Shown: positions 9,464 through 18,488, counted from the stretch's first letter. The stretch: DNA of 64,000 nucleotides from Micromonospora alfalfae (GCF_022230925.1 NZ_JAKKFH010000001.1:62001-126000); one strand, 5' to 3'. The notes: generated from the sequence alone by a model not told the origin. Translations and numbers: made by a program.

Positions 9464-9633
9464 GACCGTTACGGTGCCGAATGGGACGGGTACGGCGCGT
9501 CGGGCCGGAGCGGGCACTTTCCGGCCCTCCTGCGGGTGGACTCCGGGGCCCGTAACCGCCAGCGCGTCGTCCTGCGGGATGACCACCCGCAGGCGGACGC
9601 GGCGAACCCGGCCCGGCCGTTACCGTTCCACGG

Positions 9634-10791
9634 GTGACCGCTCTCCTGCTGACCCGACGACTGCGGCCGGTGGACCTGTACACGGTGGACGCCCTGCTGG
9701 CTGTTGCCGTCGGTGGGCTGCTCTGCCCGTACGCGGCGTTGGAGTCGCCGCAGAACGGCGGCGTACACGAGCCGCTCTGGGTGTCGGTGCTGGTCGGGAT
9801 GGCCCTCGGGCTGCCGTTGGCCGTCCGGCGACGGTGGCCGATGACGGTGGCCGTCGTGATCAGCTCGATCGCCACCGTCTCCCTGATCACCGCGGTGATA
9901 CCCAACTTCGCCGCCGCCGCGCCGGCGTTCGCCATCAGCCTGTCCTTCTACACGGTGGCAGTGGCGACGCCGACGCGTCGGTCGATGCTCTGCGCCGCCG
10001 GTTGTCTGGCGCTGGTGAGCGTCGGCCTGGTGCTGACAGCGGGCGACCTCTGGTCGCGGACCGGCGCTGTCGTCTACGCCGCCGTCATTGTCGCGCCGGC
10101 CTGGATGCTCGGTTGGCAGATCCGGGAGCGACGCGCCCTCGCCAGCCGGCAGAGTGACCAGTTGGTCCGTCAGGCCGCCACCGAGGAGCGGTTGCGGGTG
10201 GCACGCGAGCTGCACGACGTGGTCGCGCACACGCTGAGCCTCATCGTGGTGAAGGCGGCGGTCGCCAACCACGTCGCCGAGGCCGACCCGCGCGAGGCGG
10301 GCGCCGCGCTGCGGGTCATCGAGGAGACCGGCCGCACCGCGCTGACCGACGTACGTCGGGTGCTCGGCGTGTTGCGTGAGGACAGCCCGTACGCGCCGAC
10401 ACCCGGACTGGACGAGTTGCCCCTCCTCGCCCGACAGGCGGCGATCGGCGGCGTCGACGTGCAGCTCGACGTGCGGCGGGACGAGCCGGTCGGCGCGGTG
10501 CCGGACTCGGTGGGCCTCGCTGTGTACCGGATCGTGCAGGAGGCGGTGACGAACGTGGTGAAGCACGCGGCGCCGGCCGCCTGCCGGGCCACTGTGACAG
10601 TTCTGCCCGACGAGGTGCGGGTGGAGGTGACCGACGACGGCCAACGGCCGGTCCTGCTCGGCGGGGAGGGGCACGGGTTGATCGGCATGCGGGAACGGGT
10701 GGCGTTGCACGGCGGGGAGTTCCGCGCCGGCCCGCGCTCCGACGGCGGCTTCGCGGTGACGGCCAGCCTCCCCTACCGGGTGGCCGCGTGA
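9634..10791 (+). CDS. HisKA_3-type sensor histidine kinase
   Basis: A 385-residue membrane sensor kinase. Four to five hydrophobic segments occupy residues 18-160, then a coiled region leads to the HisKA_3 box RVARELHDVVAHTLS (His194). The ATP-binding region shows YRIVQEAVTNVVKHA and GHGLIGMRERVALHGG. Translation starts at a GTG. The stop overlaps the next gene's GTG start by four bases, tying it to the response regulator. It is divergent from the MacB-like transporter, mirroring the arrangement of the first two-component system in the window. Confidence 0.93.
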   Translation: MTALLLTRRLRPVDLYTVDALLAVAVGGLLCPYAALESPQNGGVHEPLWVSVLVGMALGLPLAVRRRWPMTVAVVISSIATVSLITAVIPNFAAAAPAFAISLSFYTVAVATPTRRSMLCAAGCLALVSVGLVLTAGDLWSRTGAVVYAAVIVAPAWMLGWQIRERRALASRQSDQLVRQAATEERLRVARELHDVVAHTLSLIVVKAAVANHVAEADPREAGAALRVIEETGRTALTDVRRVLGVLREDSPYAPTPGLDELPLLARQAAIGGVDVQLDVRRDEPVGAVPDSVGLAVYRIVQEAVTNVVKHAAPAACRATVTVLPDEVRVEVTDDGQRPVLLGGEGHGLIGMRERVALHGGEFRAGPRSDGGFAVTASLPYRVAA

Positions 10792-11456
10792 TCCGCGTGC
10801 TGATCGCCGACGACCAGGCGTTGCTGCGCGGCAGTTTCCGGCTGCTGGTCGATCTCAGCCCGGACTGCACCACCGTCGGTGAGGCGGGCACCGGCGTGGA
10901 GGCTGTCGCGTTGACCGAGCAGCACCGGCCCGATGTGGTGCTGATGGACGTCCGGATGCCGGAGATGGACGGCATCGAGGCGACCCGGCGGATCTGCGCC
11001 GACCCGGCGACGGCCGGCACCCGGGTCATCATCCTGACCACGTTCGACCTCGACGAGTACGTCTACGGGGCGCTGCGCGCCGGGGCCAGCGGGTTCCTGC
11101 TCAAGGACACCCCACCGGCGGACCTGCTGACCGGAATTCGGGTGGTCGCGGCCGGGGAGGGGCTGCTCGCGCCGACGGTGACCCGCCGGCTGATCGACGA
11201 GTTCGCCAGGCAGCCGGAGCCGACCCGGCCGCTGCCCCGGCAGCTCGACGGGGTGACCGATCGGGAGCGGGAGGTGCTCGCGCTGATCGCCCGGGGCCTG
11301 TCCAACGCGGAGTTGGCCGCGCACCTGAACCTCAGCCAGGCCACAGTCAAGACGCACGTCGGGCGGCTGCTGACGAAGCTGGCGGTACGCGACAGGGCGC
11401 AACTGGTCATCGTGGCGTACGAGACGGGCCTGGTGGGGCCGGGCCGGTCGGGGTAG
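10788..11456 (+). CDS. NarL/LuxR-type response regulator
   Basis: A 222-residue regulator. The receiver domain starts IRVLIADDQALLRG, with the likely phospho-acceptor Asp54 in VVLMDVRMP and the conserved Lys in GFLLKDTPP. The LuxR-type HTH is at residues about 155-215 (VTDREREVLALIARGLSNAELA, then QATVKTHVGRLLTKL). It overlaps the kinase by four bases and is followed by a strong hairpin before the convergent secreted-protein gene. It most likely controls the divergent FtsX-type transporter operon. Confidence 0.94.
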   Translation: MIRVLIADDQALLRGSFRLLVDLSPDCTTVGEAGTGVEAVALTEQHRPDVVLMDVRMPEMDGIEATRRICADPATAGTRVIILTTFDLDEYVYGALRAGASGFLLKDTPPADLLTGIRVVAAGEGLLAPTVTRRLIDEFARQPEPTRPLPRQLDGVTDREREVLALIARGLSNAELAAHLNLSQATVKTHVGRLLTKLAVRDRAQLVIVAYETGLVGPGRSG

Positions 11457-11469
11457 CTCCGACGGGTGG

Positions 11470-11502
11470 GCGCGGGAGCACCCGCCAGGGGTGCCCCCGC
11501 GC
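11470..11502. terminator. Bidirectional hairpin terminator
   Basis: The arms GCGCGGGAGCACCC (11470-11483) and GGGTGCCCCCGCGC (11489-11502) pair over 14 bases with one mismatch around a five-base loop. It lies between two convergent genes (response regulator ending 11456, secreted protein ending 11512). There is no U-tract, as is common in GC-rich actinobacteria. Confidence 0.65.
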
Positions 11503-11511
11503 TCACCGCGA

Positions 11512-12819
11512 TCAGCTGACGTACACCGACGCGCTGGTCGCGGATTGGAAGTCGGTCGGAGTGCCCGGGTAGACGACCCGCCAGAAGCCAGCGGTCTTCT
11601 TGTAGACCGATGTGGCGAAGTCGTAACTGCCGCCGGCGTAGATGGTGGCCGGGGTGCTCCAGGTGCCGTCGTCACCGGTGGCCGAGAACTGCACCTTCAG
11701 CGGCACCGTCCCGGGGGACATACCGCCGGTGAACTCCATCTCGCCGCTGAGCGTCACCGTCGTCGCGTTCTCCCGGGCCGCCGAGAAGTTCCGGAACGCG
11801 GCCGGCTGCAGCACGGCGACGTTCGTGCTGGCGATCGCGGGGCTGACGAACTCGTCGCCCATCGAGTAGCCGACCTGGAGGCGGCCGCTCTGGTACGGCG
11901 AGGCGGTCAGCGAGTATCGACCGTCCGCGTCCGTGGTGGCGGAGCCGAGGTAGGTCTGGCAGTAGTCGACGCTGGAGCAGAGGGAAACCCCTGGCTGGAC
12001 ATTGGGCACTGGCACCCAACCCTCCGGCGTCCGCCAGGTCAGCTGGCCGCTCACCGTGACCGTCTCATCCTTGAGGATCTTGGGTCGATCCGCCCCAATG
12101 GTGATCCGCATCGGCCGCTTGTTGATCGCGATGGTGGTCTCGGCCGAACGCGACGAGCCGTGGAAGAGGTGGTCGTTGTCGTAGGTGTACGTCGCGTACA
12201 CCCGCTCGTCCTTGCGGCCGATCGTGACCGTGCCGGTGAAGGAACCGTCGGTCCTGGTGGTGACCGCGTCCCAACTGAAGTCGGCGTTCACCGTCATGGG
12301 GAACCTCCCCAGGGACCTGATCTCGCCACTGCCCGGCCAGCGACCCTTGAGCCATCCCCGCACCGTCACGTTGCGGTTTTCATAGGTCACAGTGGTGCGG
12401 TTCAGCGTGACGTTGTCAAAGAACGTGACCACCGAGTAGTCCAGGTCGCCGGCATCGGTCTGGGTGACGTGGTGACCGGCCTCGTCGGTGACCTCCACGT
12501 CGACCCGGTAGTAGCCGAGCTTGTCGAGGACGATCGGGTTGGATCGCCACACGCCGTCACGCTCGGTGCCGGACTGGAGGTAGAAGTCCTCCTGAACGGC
12601 GACCTCCGCCCCGGTGTTGTACTCGCGGATGTGCGCGCGGACGTCGGTGACGTCGCTGGGTGACGTGATGGACACCAGCAACGTGCCCCGATCGAGGTCG
12701 TAGTCGCTGTGGGCGGACGTGACGATCGGAACCTCGTCGGCGTGTGCGGCCGTGGGAAGCCCCACGATCGCCGTCGCCGCGGCGACGGCGATCGCCACGG
12801 CAAAACGGGAACGGATCAA
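11512..12819 (-). CDS. Secreted beta-rich (Ig-like) protein
   Basis: A 435-residue exported protein of unknown function. I place the start at a TTG at 12819, because a perfect GGAGG sits six bases upstream and the resulting N-terminus (MIRSRFAVAIAVAAATAIVG then PTAAHADE) is a clean signal peptide with an AHA cleavage site. A frame extending to 12867 would place extra residues before the signal. The mature part is threonine/valine-rich beta sequence with repeated Ig-like segments, for example VTVRGWLKG, VTVSGQLTW and VTLSGEMEF, each followed by a polymorphic strand pair. This pattern fits tandem Ig/Big-like domains of cell-surface proteins. There are two Cys, in LCSSVDYC. Confidence 0.75.
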   Translation of the reverse strand: MIRSRFAVAIAVAAATAIVGLPTAAHADEVPIVTSAHSDYDLDRGTLLVSITSPSDVTDVRAHIREYNTGAEVAVQEDFYLQSGTERDGVWRSNPIVLDKLGYYRVDVEVTDEAGHHVTQTDAGDLDYSVVTFFDNVTLNRTTVTYENRNVTVRGWLKGRWPGSGEIRSLGRFPMTVNADFSWDAVTTRTDGSFTGTVTIGRKDERVYATYTYDNDHLFHGSSRSAETTIAINKRPMRITIGADRPKILKDETVTVSGQLTWRTPEGWVPVPNVQPGVSLCSSVDYCQTYLGSATTDADGRYSLTASPYQSGRLQVGYSMGDEFVSPAIASTNVAVLQPAAFRNFSAARENATTVTLSGEMEFTGGMSPGTVPLKVQFSATGDDGTWSTPATIYAGGSYDFATSVYKKTAGFWRVVYPGTPTDFQSATSASVYVS

Positions 12820-12948
12820 AGCTGACCTCCAGGAAAGGCCGGCGATTCGCTGAGTCGCGGCCGGCATTGGAAGCCTACCGATCCCGTCCGACAGAGCCGC
12901 TCACACCGCTAGGCTGACGCCGTACCGATGTGGACAGAGGAGGACTTG

Positions 12949-13488
12949 ATGACCCGGTACGTCGCCCTGCTGCGCGGGGTCAACGTCGGCACCACCAGGC
13001 TGGCGATGGCCGACCTGCGCCGGATCGTCACCGACCTCGGGCACGAGGACGTCACGACGTACCTGCAGAGCGGCAACGTGGCCTTCGGCAGCACTGTGCG
13101 CGACGCGGAGAAGCTGGCCGCCGGCATCGCGCGGGCGCTCACCGACGAGCTGGCGTTGACGGTGCCGGTGCTGGTGCGCAGCGGCCGGGAGTTGGCCGCG
13201 ATCGCCGGCGGCAACCCGTACGCCGACCGGGAGGACGACCCGACCCGGCTGCTTGTGGCCTTCCTCGCCACCGCACCGCAGACGTCCGCCGTGGACGCAC
13301 TGGCCGTGCCCGGTGCCGAGAACGTGTCGTTCACGGTGACCGGTCGGGAGGTGTTCCTGCACTACGTCGACGGCGGTTACGGACGGTCGAAGTTCACCAA
13401 CGCGTACCTGGAGAAGAAGCTCGGCGTGGTGGCCACCTCCCGCAACTGGAAGTCGGTGCGGGCGCTGGCCGAGCTGACCGCCTCCTGA
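12949..13488 (+). CDS. DUF1697 family protein
   Basis: A 179-residue protein of the DUF1697 family, recognisable from the N-terminal YVALLRGVNVGTTRLAMADL, the motif TYLQSGNVAF and the C-terminal RSKFTNAYLEKKL then ATSRNWKSVRAL. The family is cytoplasmic, widespread in actinobacteria and of unknown function. The ATG at 12949 has an AGGAGGA ribosome site at the right distance. An upstream ATG at 12928 lies before that site and is less likely. Confidence 0.9.
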   Translation: MTRYVALLRGVNVGTTRLAMADLRRIVTDLGHEDVTTYLQSGNVAFGSTVRDAEKLAAGIARALTDELALTVPVLVRSGRELAAIAGGNPYADREDDPTRLLVAFLATAPQTSAVDALAVPGAENVSFTVTGREVFLHYVDGGYGRSKFTNAYLEKKLGVVATSRNWKSVRALAELTAS

Positions 13489-13493
13489 GCACT

Positions 13494-13521
13494 GTGGGGG
13501 TCGCCGCCCGACGACCCCCAC
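13494..13521. terminator. Hairpin terminator between convergent genes
   Basis: GTGGGGGTCG (13494-13503) and CGACCCCCAC (13512-13521) form a perfect 10-bp stem with an eight-base loop. It starts six bases after the DUF1697 stop and ends ten bases before the convergent metallo-hydrolase stop, so it can serve both. Confidence 0.65.
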
Positions 13522-13530
13522 CGGCGCTGC

Positions 13531-14508
13531 TCAGAAGTGGTACGCGGTCTCGTACTCGGGCACCAGCACCCGGCTGCGCGGCGAGATCCGGCGCACCGCA
13601 GCGATCATCTCGTTCAGGCGGGTGCGGTCGGTCGGGGCGACCGGCGGCGGGTTCCGCAGCTCCGTCTCGAAGTTGTCGTAGTGCACAGGCACCACTACCT
13701 TCGGGTAGTCGAGGCCGGCCAGCAGCCGGGGCAGGTAGTCCCCGGTGGTGGTGGCGTTCTGCATGGCCACCATCGCCACGTCGGGCGCGAGGCCGGTGAG
13801 GTTCCGCTCGGCGACGTCGCTGGCCCCGGTGAAGTAGACCGACGGGCCGCCGTCGACCCGCAGCAGGTAGCCCAGCGTGTCGCCCTCCGGCAGGTCGGCG
13901 ATGGTGGCCGGCTGCGGCGGCGGGCTCACCCGCACCCCGGGAAAGGCCACCGAGTACGACGGGTTGCGGCTGTGCAGCGAGCCGACCACCTCGACGCTGT
14001 GGTCGCCGAAGTCCAGCACCTCCCCGCCCTTGACGGCGCTGAGCTGCGCCGACGGCACTCCGTAGGCCAACCCCAGGTGGTACGCGGTCAGCGTGCCGAA
14101 CACCCGCGCACCGGTGCGCTTGGCGATGTACGGCACGTCCATGAAGTGGTCCCAGTGGGTGTGCGTGACCAGCACCGTCGTGGCCCGGTCGACCCGCGGG
14201 TCGATCACGTCGGTGCGCACCGTCAACGCGGTGTCGGTCCTGAACGGGCCGGTGAACAGCCCGGTGTCGATCCGGCTCAGGAACGGGTCGACGAGGACGG
14301 TGCGGTCGCCGATGTCGACGCGCCAGCCGGCCGTACCCCACCAGCGGAAGCTGACCGCGCCCTTGCGACGAGCGGTCGGCGTGGGCGCGGCGGTCGAGGG
14401 CGCGGCCTGGGCCGGGGTGGCAACACCGGCGGCGAGGCCACCGGCGGAGACCAGGGCGGTGGTGGCGGCGGCGTCGCGCAGGAAGCGTCGCCGGTCGAGA
14501 CTGGGCAT
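13531..14508 (-). CDS. Tat-exported MBL-fold metallo-hydrolase
   Basis: A 325-residue protein with a twin-arginine signal (SLDRRRFLRDAAATTALV) and an Ala cleavage region near residue 35. The metallo-beta-lactamase fold is shown by VLVTHTHWDHFMDV (HxHxDH zinc motif), with further metal ligands likely in GSLHSRN and the late VVVPVHYDNFE. The sequence fits the UlaG/Lactamase_B_2-type hydrolases. It would act outside the membrane on an unknown ester or phosphoester substrate. A purine-rich ribosome site lies upstream of the ATG at 14508. Confidence 0.85.
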   Translation of the reverse strand: MPSLDRRRFLRDAAATTALVSAGGLAAGVATPAQAAPSTAAPTPTARRKGAVSFRWWGTAGWRVDIGDRTVLVDPFLSRIDTGLFTGPFRTDTALTVRTDVIDPRVDRATTVLVTHTHWDHFMDVPYIAKRTGARVFGTLTAYHLGLAYGVPSAQLSAVKGGEVLDFGDHSVEVVGSLHSRNPSYSVAFPGVRVSPPPQPATIADLPEGDTLGYLLRVDGGPSVYFTGASDVAERNLTGLAPDVAMVAMQNATTTGDYLPRLLAGLDYPKVVVPVHYDNFETELRNPPPVAPTDRTRLNEMIAAVRRISPRSRVLVPEYETAYHF

Positions 14509-14662
14509 GCGGATCTACTCCCCGTGGTCGGGTGATGTGTCGACCACGAGCCAACCAGCGGCACCGGGCAGCGGTCCAAGATCAAGCGCCGTCGGATTCG
14601 ATACGTCAGCGGATATCGGTACTGCTCAGAAGGGGCGCGGAGACGCTCGGAGTGTCACGAAA

Positions 14663-15586
14663 TCAGTTGCCGCGCAGCGCCTCGACGGCTGTCCGGGCGG
14701 CCTCCCCCATCGCCAGGTCCACGTCGATGCGGCGTGGGGTCAACTGTTCGGCGCGGGCGAAGACGGCTATCGCGTACCGGCCGCCGTCGGGGTATTCGGC
14801 GACCCCGGCCTCCAGGTGGAACCCGGGCAGGGTGCCGGTCTTTCCGGAGACCCGGACGCCAGGCGGGAAACCGGCGGCCAGCCGGGTCCAGAAGATCTGC
14901 TGGGCCATCCAGGTGCGGACCATCGCGCAGGCCGCCGCCGGCCCGGCCTCGTCCCGCCAGATCAGCGTGAGCAGCCGGGTGATCTCCCGGGCGGTGCTGG
15001 ACGTGGTGTGCGCGGGGTCGAAGACCCGCATCGCCCGGACCCGATCCGCCGGCAGCGTGGGGAAGATCCGGGCGAACTCCGCCTCGGTCCGGGCGCCCAC
15101 GTCGGCGAGCATCATCTCGACCAGTTCCCGAGGGCCACCGAGGACCCGGGTACGGGCCAGCCCCAACTCGACGGCGAGCATCGGCAGCAGGTCCGGGCCA
15201 ACCCGGCGCAGCAGCAGGTCGGCGGCCGTGTTGTCGGTGACCGACATGGCGAAGTACGCGAGGTCGCGCAGGGACACCTCGGCGTCGTCGGCGCAGCCGG
15301 CCAGACCCCACCCACCGAGCCGGTCGGCGGCGGTGACCACCACCCGCTCGGTCGGGTCCAGCTGACCGGCCTCGACCTGCCGGGCGAACTCCAACACCAG
15401 CAGGATCTTGAAGATCGAGGCGATCACCACCTGCTCGTCGGCCCGCACCCCGACCTCCCGAAGACCGCCGCCCGGTCCGCCGCCCTCGACGGCGCTCAGG
15501 TCGACGGCGTCCAGGTCCACGACGTGCAGGCTGGCCGTCACCCCGACGGCGGCGAAGATGGCTCCGATGCGTTTCTCCACGTCCAC
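14663..15586 (-). CDS. Class A beta-lactamase-like serine hydrolase
   Basis: A 307-residue serine hydrolase of the class A beta-lactamase fold. The nucleophile motif is ASIFK (SxxK) near residue 82, the second motif reads SVTDNTAADLL (TDN in place of SDN), and the KTG motif is SGKTGTLPG. No signal peptide is obvious at the GTG start, so export is uncertain and it may be a cytoplasmic esterase-like relative rather than a true lactamase. It is divergent from a LysR regulator with a perfect palindrome between them, an arrangement like ampR-ampC. Confidence 0.82.
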   Translation of the reverse strand: MDVEKRIGAIFAAVGVTASLHVVDLDAVDLSAVEGGGPGGGLREVGVRADEQVVIASIFKILLVLEFARQVEAGQLDPTERVVVTAADRLGGWGLAGCADDAEVSLRDLAYFAMSVTDNTAADLLLRRVGPDLLPMLAVELGLARTRVLGGPRELVEMMLADVGARTEAEFARIFPTLPADRVRAMRVFDPAHTTSSTAREITRLLTLIWRDEAGPAAACAMVRTWMAQQIFWTRLAAGFPPGVRVSGKTGTLPGFHLEAGVAEYPDGGRYAIAVFARAEQLTPRRIDVDLAMGEAARTAVEALRGN

Positions 15587-15599
15587 GGCAGCACGGTAT

Positions 15600-15623
15600 C
15601 CAGCGCCGCCGTGGCGGCGCTGG
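15600..15623. promoter_or_regulatory. Perfect 11-bp palindrome in the bla-like/LysR intergenic region
   Basis: CCAGCGCCGCC (15600-15610) and GGCGGCGCTGG (15613-15623) are perfect inverted repeats with a two-base centre. They occupy the middle of the 52-base gap between the divergent hydrolase and LysR genes. This is the expected place for a LysR-type operator controlling both genes. The assignment rests on position and symmetry only. Confidence 0.5.
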
Positions 15624-15638
15624 CGTAGGGTCCCGGCC

Positions 15639-16604
15639 GTGGATCTGCTCCGGCACCTGCGGCACTTCGTGGTGGTCGCACACGAACTGCACTTCGGGCG
15701 GGCCGCCGAACTGCTCGGGATGGCCCAGCCGCCACTGAGCCAGTCGATTCAGCGGCTGGAACGGGAGCTGACCGTCGAGCTGTTCGACAGGTCCCGCCGC
15801 CAGGTGCGCCTCACCACCGCCGGTGAGCTGCTGCTCGGCGAGGCTGAGGAGTTGCTCGCCGGCGAGGGTCGACTCCGCAGCCTGATGGGGCAGATCCGCG
15901 CCGGTGAGCTGGGCGTACTCCGGGCCGGGGTGCCACCGGAGACACCCGCCGTGACGCTGCGCTCACTGCTGGACGGGCTCACCACCCGGGCGCCCGGCCT
16001 GGACGTGGAGTTGCACGAGCTGACCACCGCCGAGCAGGTGCGGATGCTCACCGAACGGACCCTGGACGTGGGGCTCGTGCATCACCCGGTGACGGCCGAC
16101 GGGCTGCGCTTCGGCGCCCCTGTCGACGTACCCCTGGGGGTGCTGCTGCCGCGCACCTCGCCGCTGGCCCGCGACCGCGAGGTGACGCTGGCGTCGCTGG
16201 CCGGTCTGGATCTGGTGGCCGCTCCCCGCGCCACCGCCCCCGGCTGGCACGACCACCTGCTGGCGGTGTGCCGGCAGCACGGGTGGCGCCCGGCCCGGGT
16301 GCGTCCGGCCCGCAACCCGGAGTTTCTTTGCGGGCTGGTGCTGGCCGGCGGCGGGGTGGCCGTGGAACCGGCGGCGGTGGCCCGCCGGGAACCCCGAATG
16401 GCCTGGCGGCCGATCACCGACGCGCCGCTGGCCAGGCGCACCTCGGCGGCCTGGCCGGACCGGGCGGCGCACCCGGCGGCGGCGATGTTCGGCCAACTCG
16501 CCGCGGAGGTGCTGGCCGACGCCGAGCCGGTCACGCCCGCGCCGCCCGCGACGTCGGTACCGGCGGCACGGCCGTGGCCGGTGCTGTTCGACACGACCGG
16601 GTGA
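15639..16604 (+). CDS. LysR-family transcriptional regulator
   Basis: A 321-residue regulator. The N-terminal winged HTH is canonical (LLRHLRHFVVVAHELHFGRAAELLGMAQPPLSQSIQRLE), followed by FDRSRRQVRLTTAGE and a periplasmic-binding-like effector domain from about residue 90. The GTG at 15639 begins directly at the HTH. It is divergent from the class A beta-lactamase-like gene and 97 bases upstream of the aldo/keto reductase, either of which may be a target. The C-terminal tail is Pro/Ala-rich. The effector is unknown. Confidence 0.9.
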   Translation: MDLLRHLRHFVVVAHELHFGRAAELLGMAQPPLSQSIQRLERELTVELFDRSRRQVRLTTAGELLLGEAEELLAGEGRLRSLMGQIRAGELGVLRAGVPPETPAVTLRSLLDGLTTRAPGLDVELHELTTAEQVRMLTERTLDVGLVHHPVTADGLRFGAPVDVPLGVLLPRTSPLARDREVTLASLAGLDLVAAPRATAPGWHDHLLAVCRQHGWRPARVRPARNPEFLCGLVLAGGGVAVEPAAVARREPRMAWRPITDAPLARRTSAAWPDRAAHPAAAMFGQLAAEVLADAEPVTPAPPATSVPAARPWPVLFDTTG

Positions 16605-16701
16605 ACCCGTCCGCCGTTGCGTTCGTCACCCCCGGTTGGGCGGTGGATCGTCCACCCACCCGGGTATGGATGACGGGTAACGAAGACGCGAAGGAGCCGC
16701 A

Positions 16702-17553
16702 GTGGCAAACACGATTCCCGACATCAGCCTGAACGACGGCACCACCATTCCGCAGCTCGGCTTCGGGGTGTTCCAGATCGAGCCGAAGGACACCGTCGCG
16801 GCGGTGACCACCGCCCTTGAGGTGGGCTACCGGCACATCGACACCGCCGAGATGTACGGCAACGAGGCCGAGGTCGGCGAGGCGGTCCGGATGTCCGGCC
16901 TGGACCGGGGCGCGGTCTACGTGACCAGCAAGCTGAGCAACGCCTTCCACCGCCCCGACGACGCCCGCAGGGCGTTCGACTCGACGCTCGCGGCGCTGAA
17001 GATGGACTACATAGACCTGTTCCTGATCCACTGGCCGCTGCCGACCCTGTACGACGGCGACTACGTCTCGACCTGGAAGGCGCTGGAGGAGTTCCAGCGC
17101 GACGGCCGGGCCCGCTCGATCGGCGTGTCGAACTTCCAGGTGTCACACCTGGAGCGGCTGGCCGCCGAGGCGAGCGTCGTGCCGGCGGTCAACCAGATCG
17201 AGGCGCACCCGTACTTCACCAACGACGAGGTCCGCGCCTACGGCCGTGAGCACAACATCCTGACCGAGGCGTGGTCGCCGATCGCCCAGGGCAAGGTGCT
17301 CGACGACCCCACGGTCGTCGACATCGCCGGGCAGCTCGACCGGACCCCGGCGCAGGTGGTGCTCCGCTGGCACGTGCAGCGTGGCGACATCATCTTCCCG
17401 AAGTCGACCACCCCGAAGCGGATCGAGGAGAACACCCGGATCTTCGACTTCGAGCTGGACGACGCGGCGATGGAGCGGATCACCGCGCTGGACAAGGGCG
17501 ACGCCGGCCGGCAGGGCCCGAACCCGGACACCTTCGCCTACCTGCCCAACTGA
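16702..17553 (+). CDS. Aldo/keto reductase (2,5-diketogluconate reductase type)
   Basis: A 283-residue NADPH-dependent oxidoreductase. The catalytic tetrad is visible: Asp and Tyr in YRHIDTAEMYGNE, Lys in VTSKL and His in FLIHWPLP. The cofactor-binding end shows VVLRWHVQRGDIIFPKST and the IEEN segment typical of the AKR3/AKR5 group. Translation begins at a GTG preceded by AAGGAG. It would reduce aldehydes or ketones in the cytoplasm. It ends at a strong hairpin shared with the convergent XRE gene. Confidence 0.93.
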   Translation: MANTIPDISLNDGTTIPQLGFGVFQIEPKDTVAAVTTALEVGYRHIDTAEMYGNEAEVGEAVRMSGLDRGAVYVTSKLSNAFHRPDDARRAFDSTLAALKMDYIDLFLIHWPLPTLYDGDYVSTWKALEEFQRDGRARSIGVSNFQVSHLERLAAEASVVPAVNQIEAHPYFTNDEVRAYGREHNILTEAWSPIAQGKVLDDPTVVDIAGQLDRTPAQVVLRWHVQRGDIIFPKSTTPKRIEENTRIFDFELDDAAMERITALDKGDAGRQGPNPDTFAYLPN

Positions 17554-17589
17554 CCTCAGCCGCCGACACGTCGGCGGTGATGCCCCGGT

Positions 17590-17635
17590 GAGCGCTGTAC
17601 CTCACTGTCGATGTCGACGCTGAGGTACAGCGCTC
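17590..17635. terminator. Hairpin terminator with 15-bp perfect stem
   Basis: GAGCGCTGTACCTCA (17590-17604) pairs perfectly with TGAGGTACAGCGCTC (17621-17635) around a 16-base loop. It sits between the aldo/keto reductase stop and the convergent XRE regulator stop, and probably terminates both. Confidence 0.75.
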
Positions 17636-17645
17636 TTCGGCGAGG

Positions 17646-18488
17646 TCAGGAGCCGACGCGGCCGGCGATCCGGCGGAACACCGCCTGGGTCGGCGAGTCG
17701 GGCTCGGGGACGTAGACGATCAGCCGCTGCTCGGTCTCCGGCACCAGCAGCACCCGGCACTCGAACTCCAACGACCCCAGGCGGGGGTGCGGCACCTTCT
17801 TGATCATCGGACGCCGCTCCTCGACGTCGTGTTCGGCCCACAGCTGGGCGAACCGGGGCGAGGTGCCGAGCAGTTCGGTGACCAGCTCACGGATCGCCGG
17901 GTCGGCGGGGTAGCGACCGTAGGCGGCGCGCAGGTCCGCCACCGTGCTCTGCACGAAGCAGCGTGCGTCCGCGTCGGTCCAGTGGGCGTCGGTCACCGGC
18001 TGCCGGAACGTCCAACGGATCATGTTGCGGTCTGCGTCCGGCACGGCCGCGAGATCACCCACGAAGTACGTGGCCAGGTGGTTCCAGGCCAGCACGTGGT
18101 ACGCGGCGTCGACGAGGTACGCCGGGCTCTCGGTCATGGCATCGAGCAGGTGCCGCAGTCCGGGCGTCACCTCCCGGCTCGGGCCGACGGTACGCGGCGG
18201 GTTCTCCCCGGCGATCCGGAACAGGTACTCGCGCTCGTCCCGGCTCAACATCAGCGCCCGGGCCATCGACGCGAGCACCTGCCGGGACGGATGCGGTCCG
18301 CGGCCCTGCTCCAACCGGATGTAGTAGTCGATCGACATCCCGGCGAGCTGGGCCACCTCCTGCCGGCGCAGCCCGGGGGTCCGTCGGCGTTCACCCTCGG
18401 GGAGCCCGACCTCGGCGGGCCGCAACCGGGCGCGGCGGGTGCGCAGGAACGCCGCCAGTTCGTCACGCTGCAGCCCGCTGCTCGTCAT
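17646..18488 (-). CDS. XRE-family regulator with MmyB-like ligand domain
   Basis: A 280-residue transcription factor. The HTH is near residues 8-75 (ELAAFLRTRRARL, then RRTPGLRRQEVAQLAGMSIDYYIRLEQGRG), the exact layout of the MmyB-like group. The rest is the MmyB ligand-binding (PAS-like) domain, with YHVLAWNHLATYF and a late VPETEQRLIVYVPEP segment. In actinobacteria these regulators usually control the divergently transcribed oxidoreductase next to them, here the SDR at 18591. The intergenic gap is 102 bases. Confidence 0.92.
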   Translation of the reverse strand: MTSSGLQRDELAAFLRTRRARLRPAEVGLPEGERRRTPGLRRQEVAQLAGMSIDYYIRLEQGRGPHPSRQVLASMARALMLSRDEREYLFRIAGENPPRTVGPSREVTPGLRHLLDAMTESPAYLVDAAYHVLAWNHLATYFVGDLAAVPDADRNMIRWTFRQPVTDAHWTDADARCFVQSTVADLRAAYGRYPADPAIRELVTELLGTSPRFAQLWAEHDVEERRPMIKKVPHPRLGSLEFECRVLLVPETEQRLIVYVPEPDSPTQAVFRRIAGRVGS

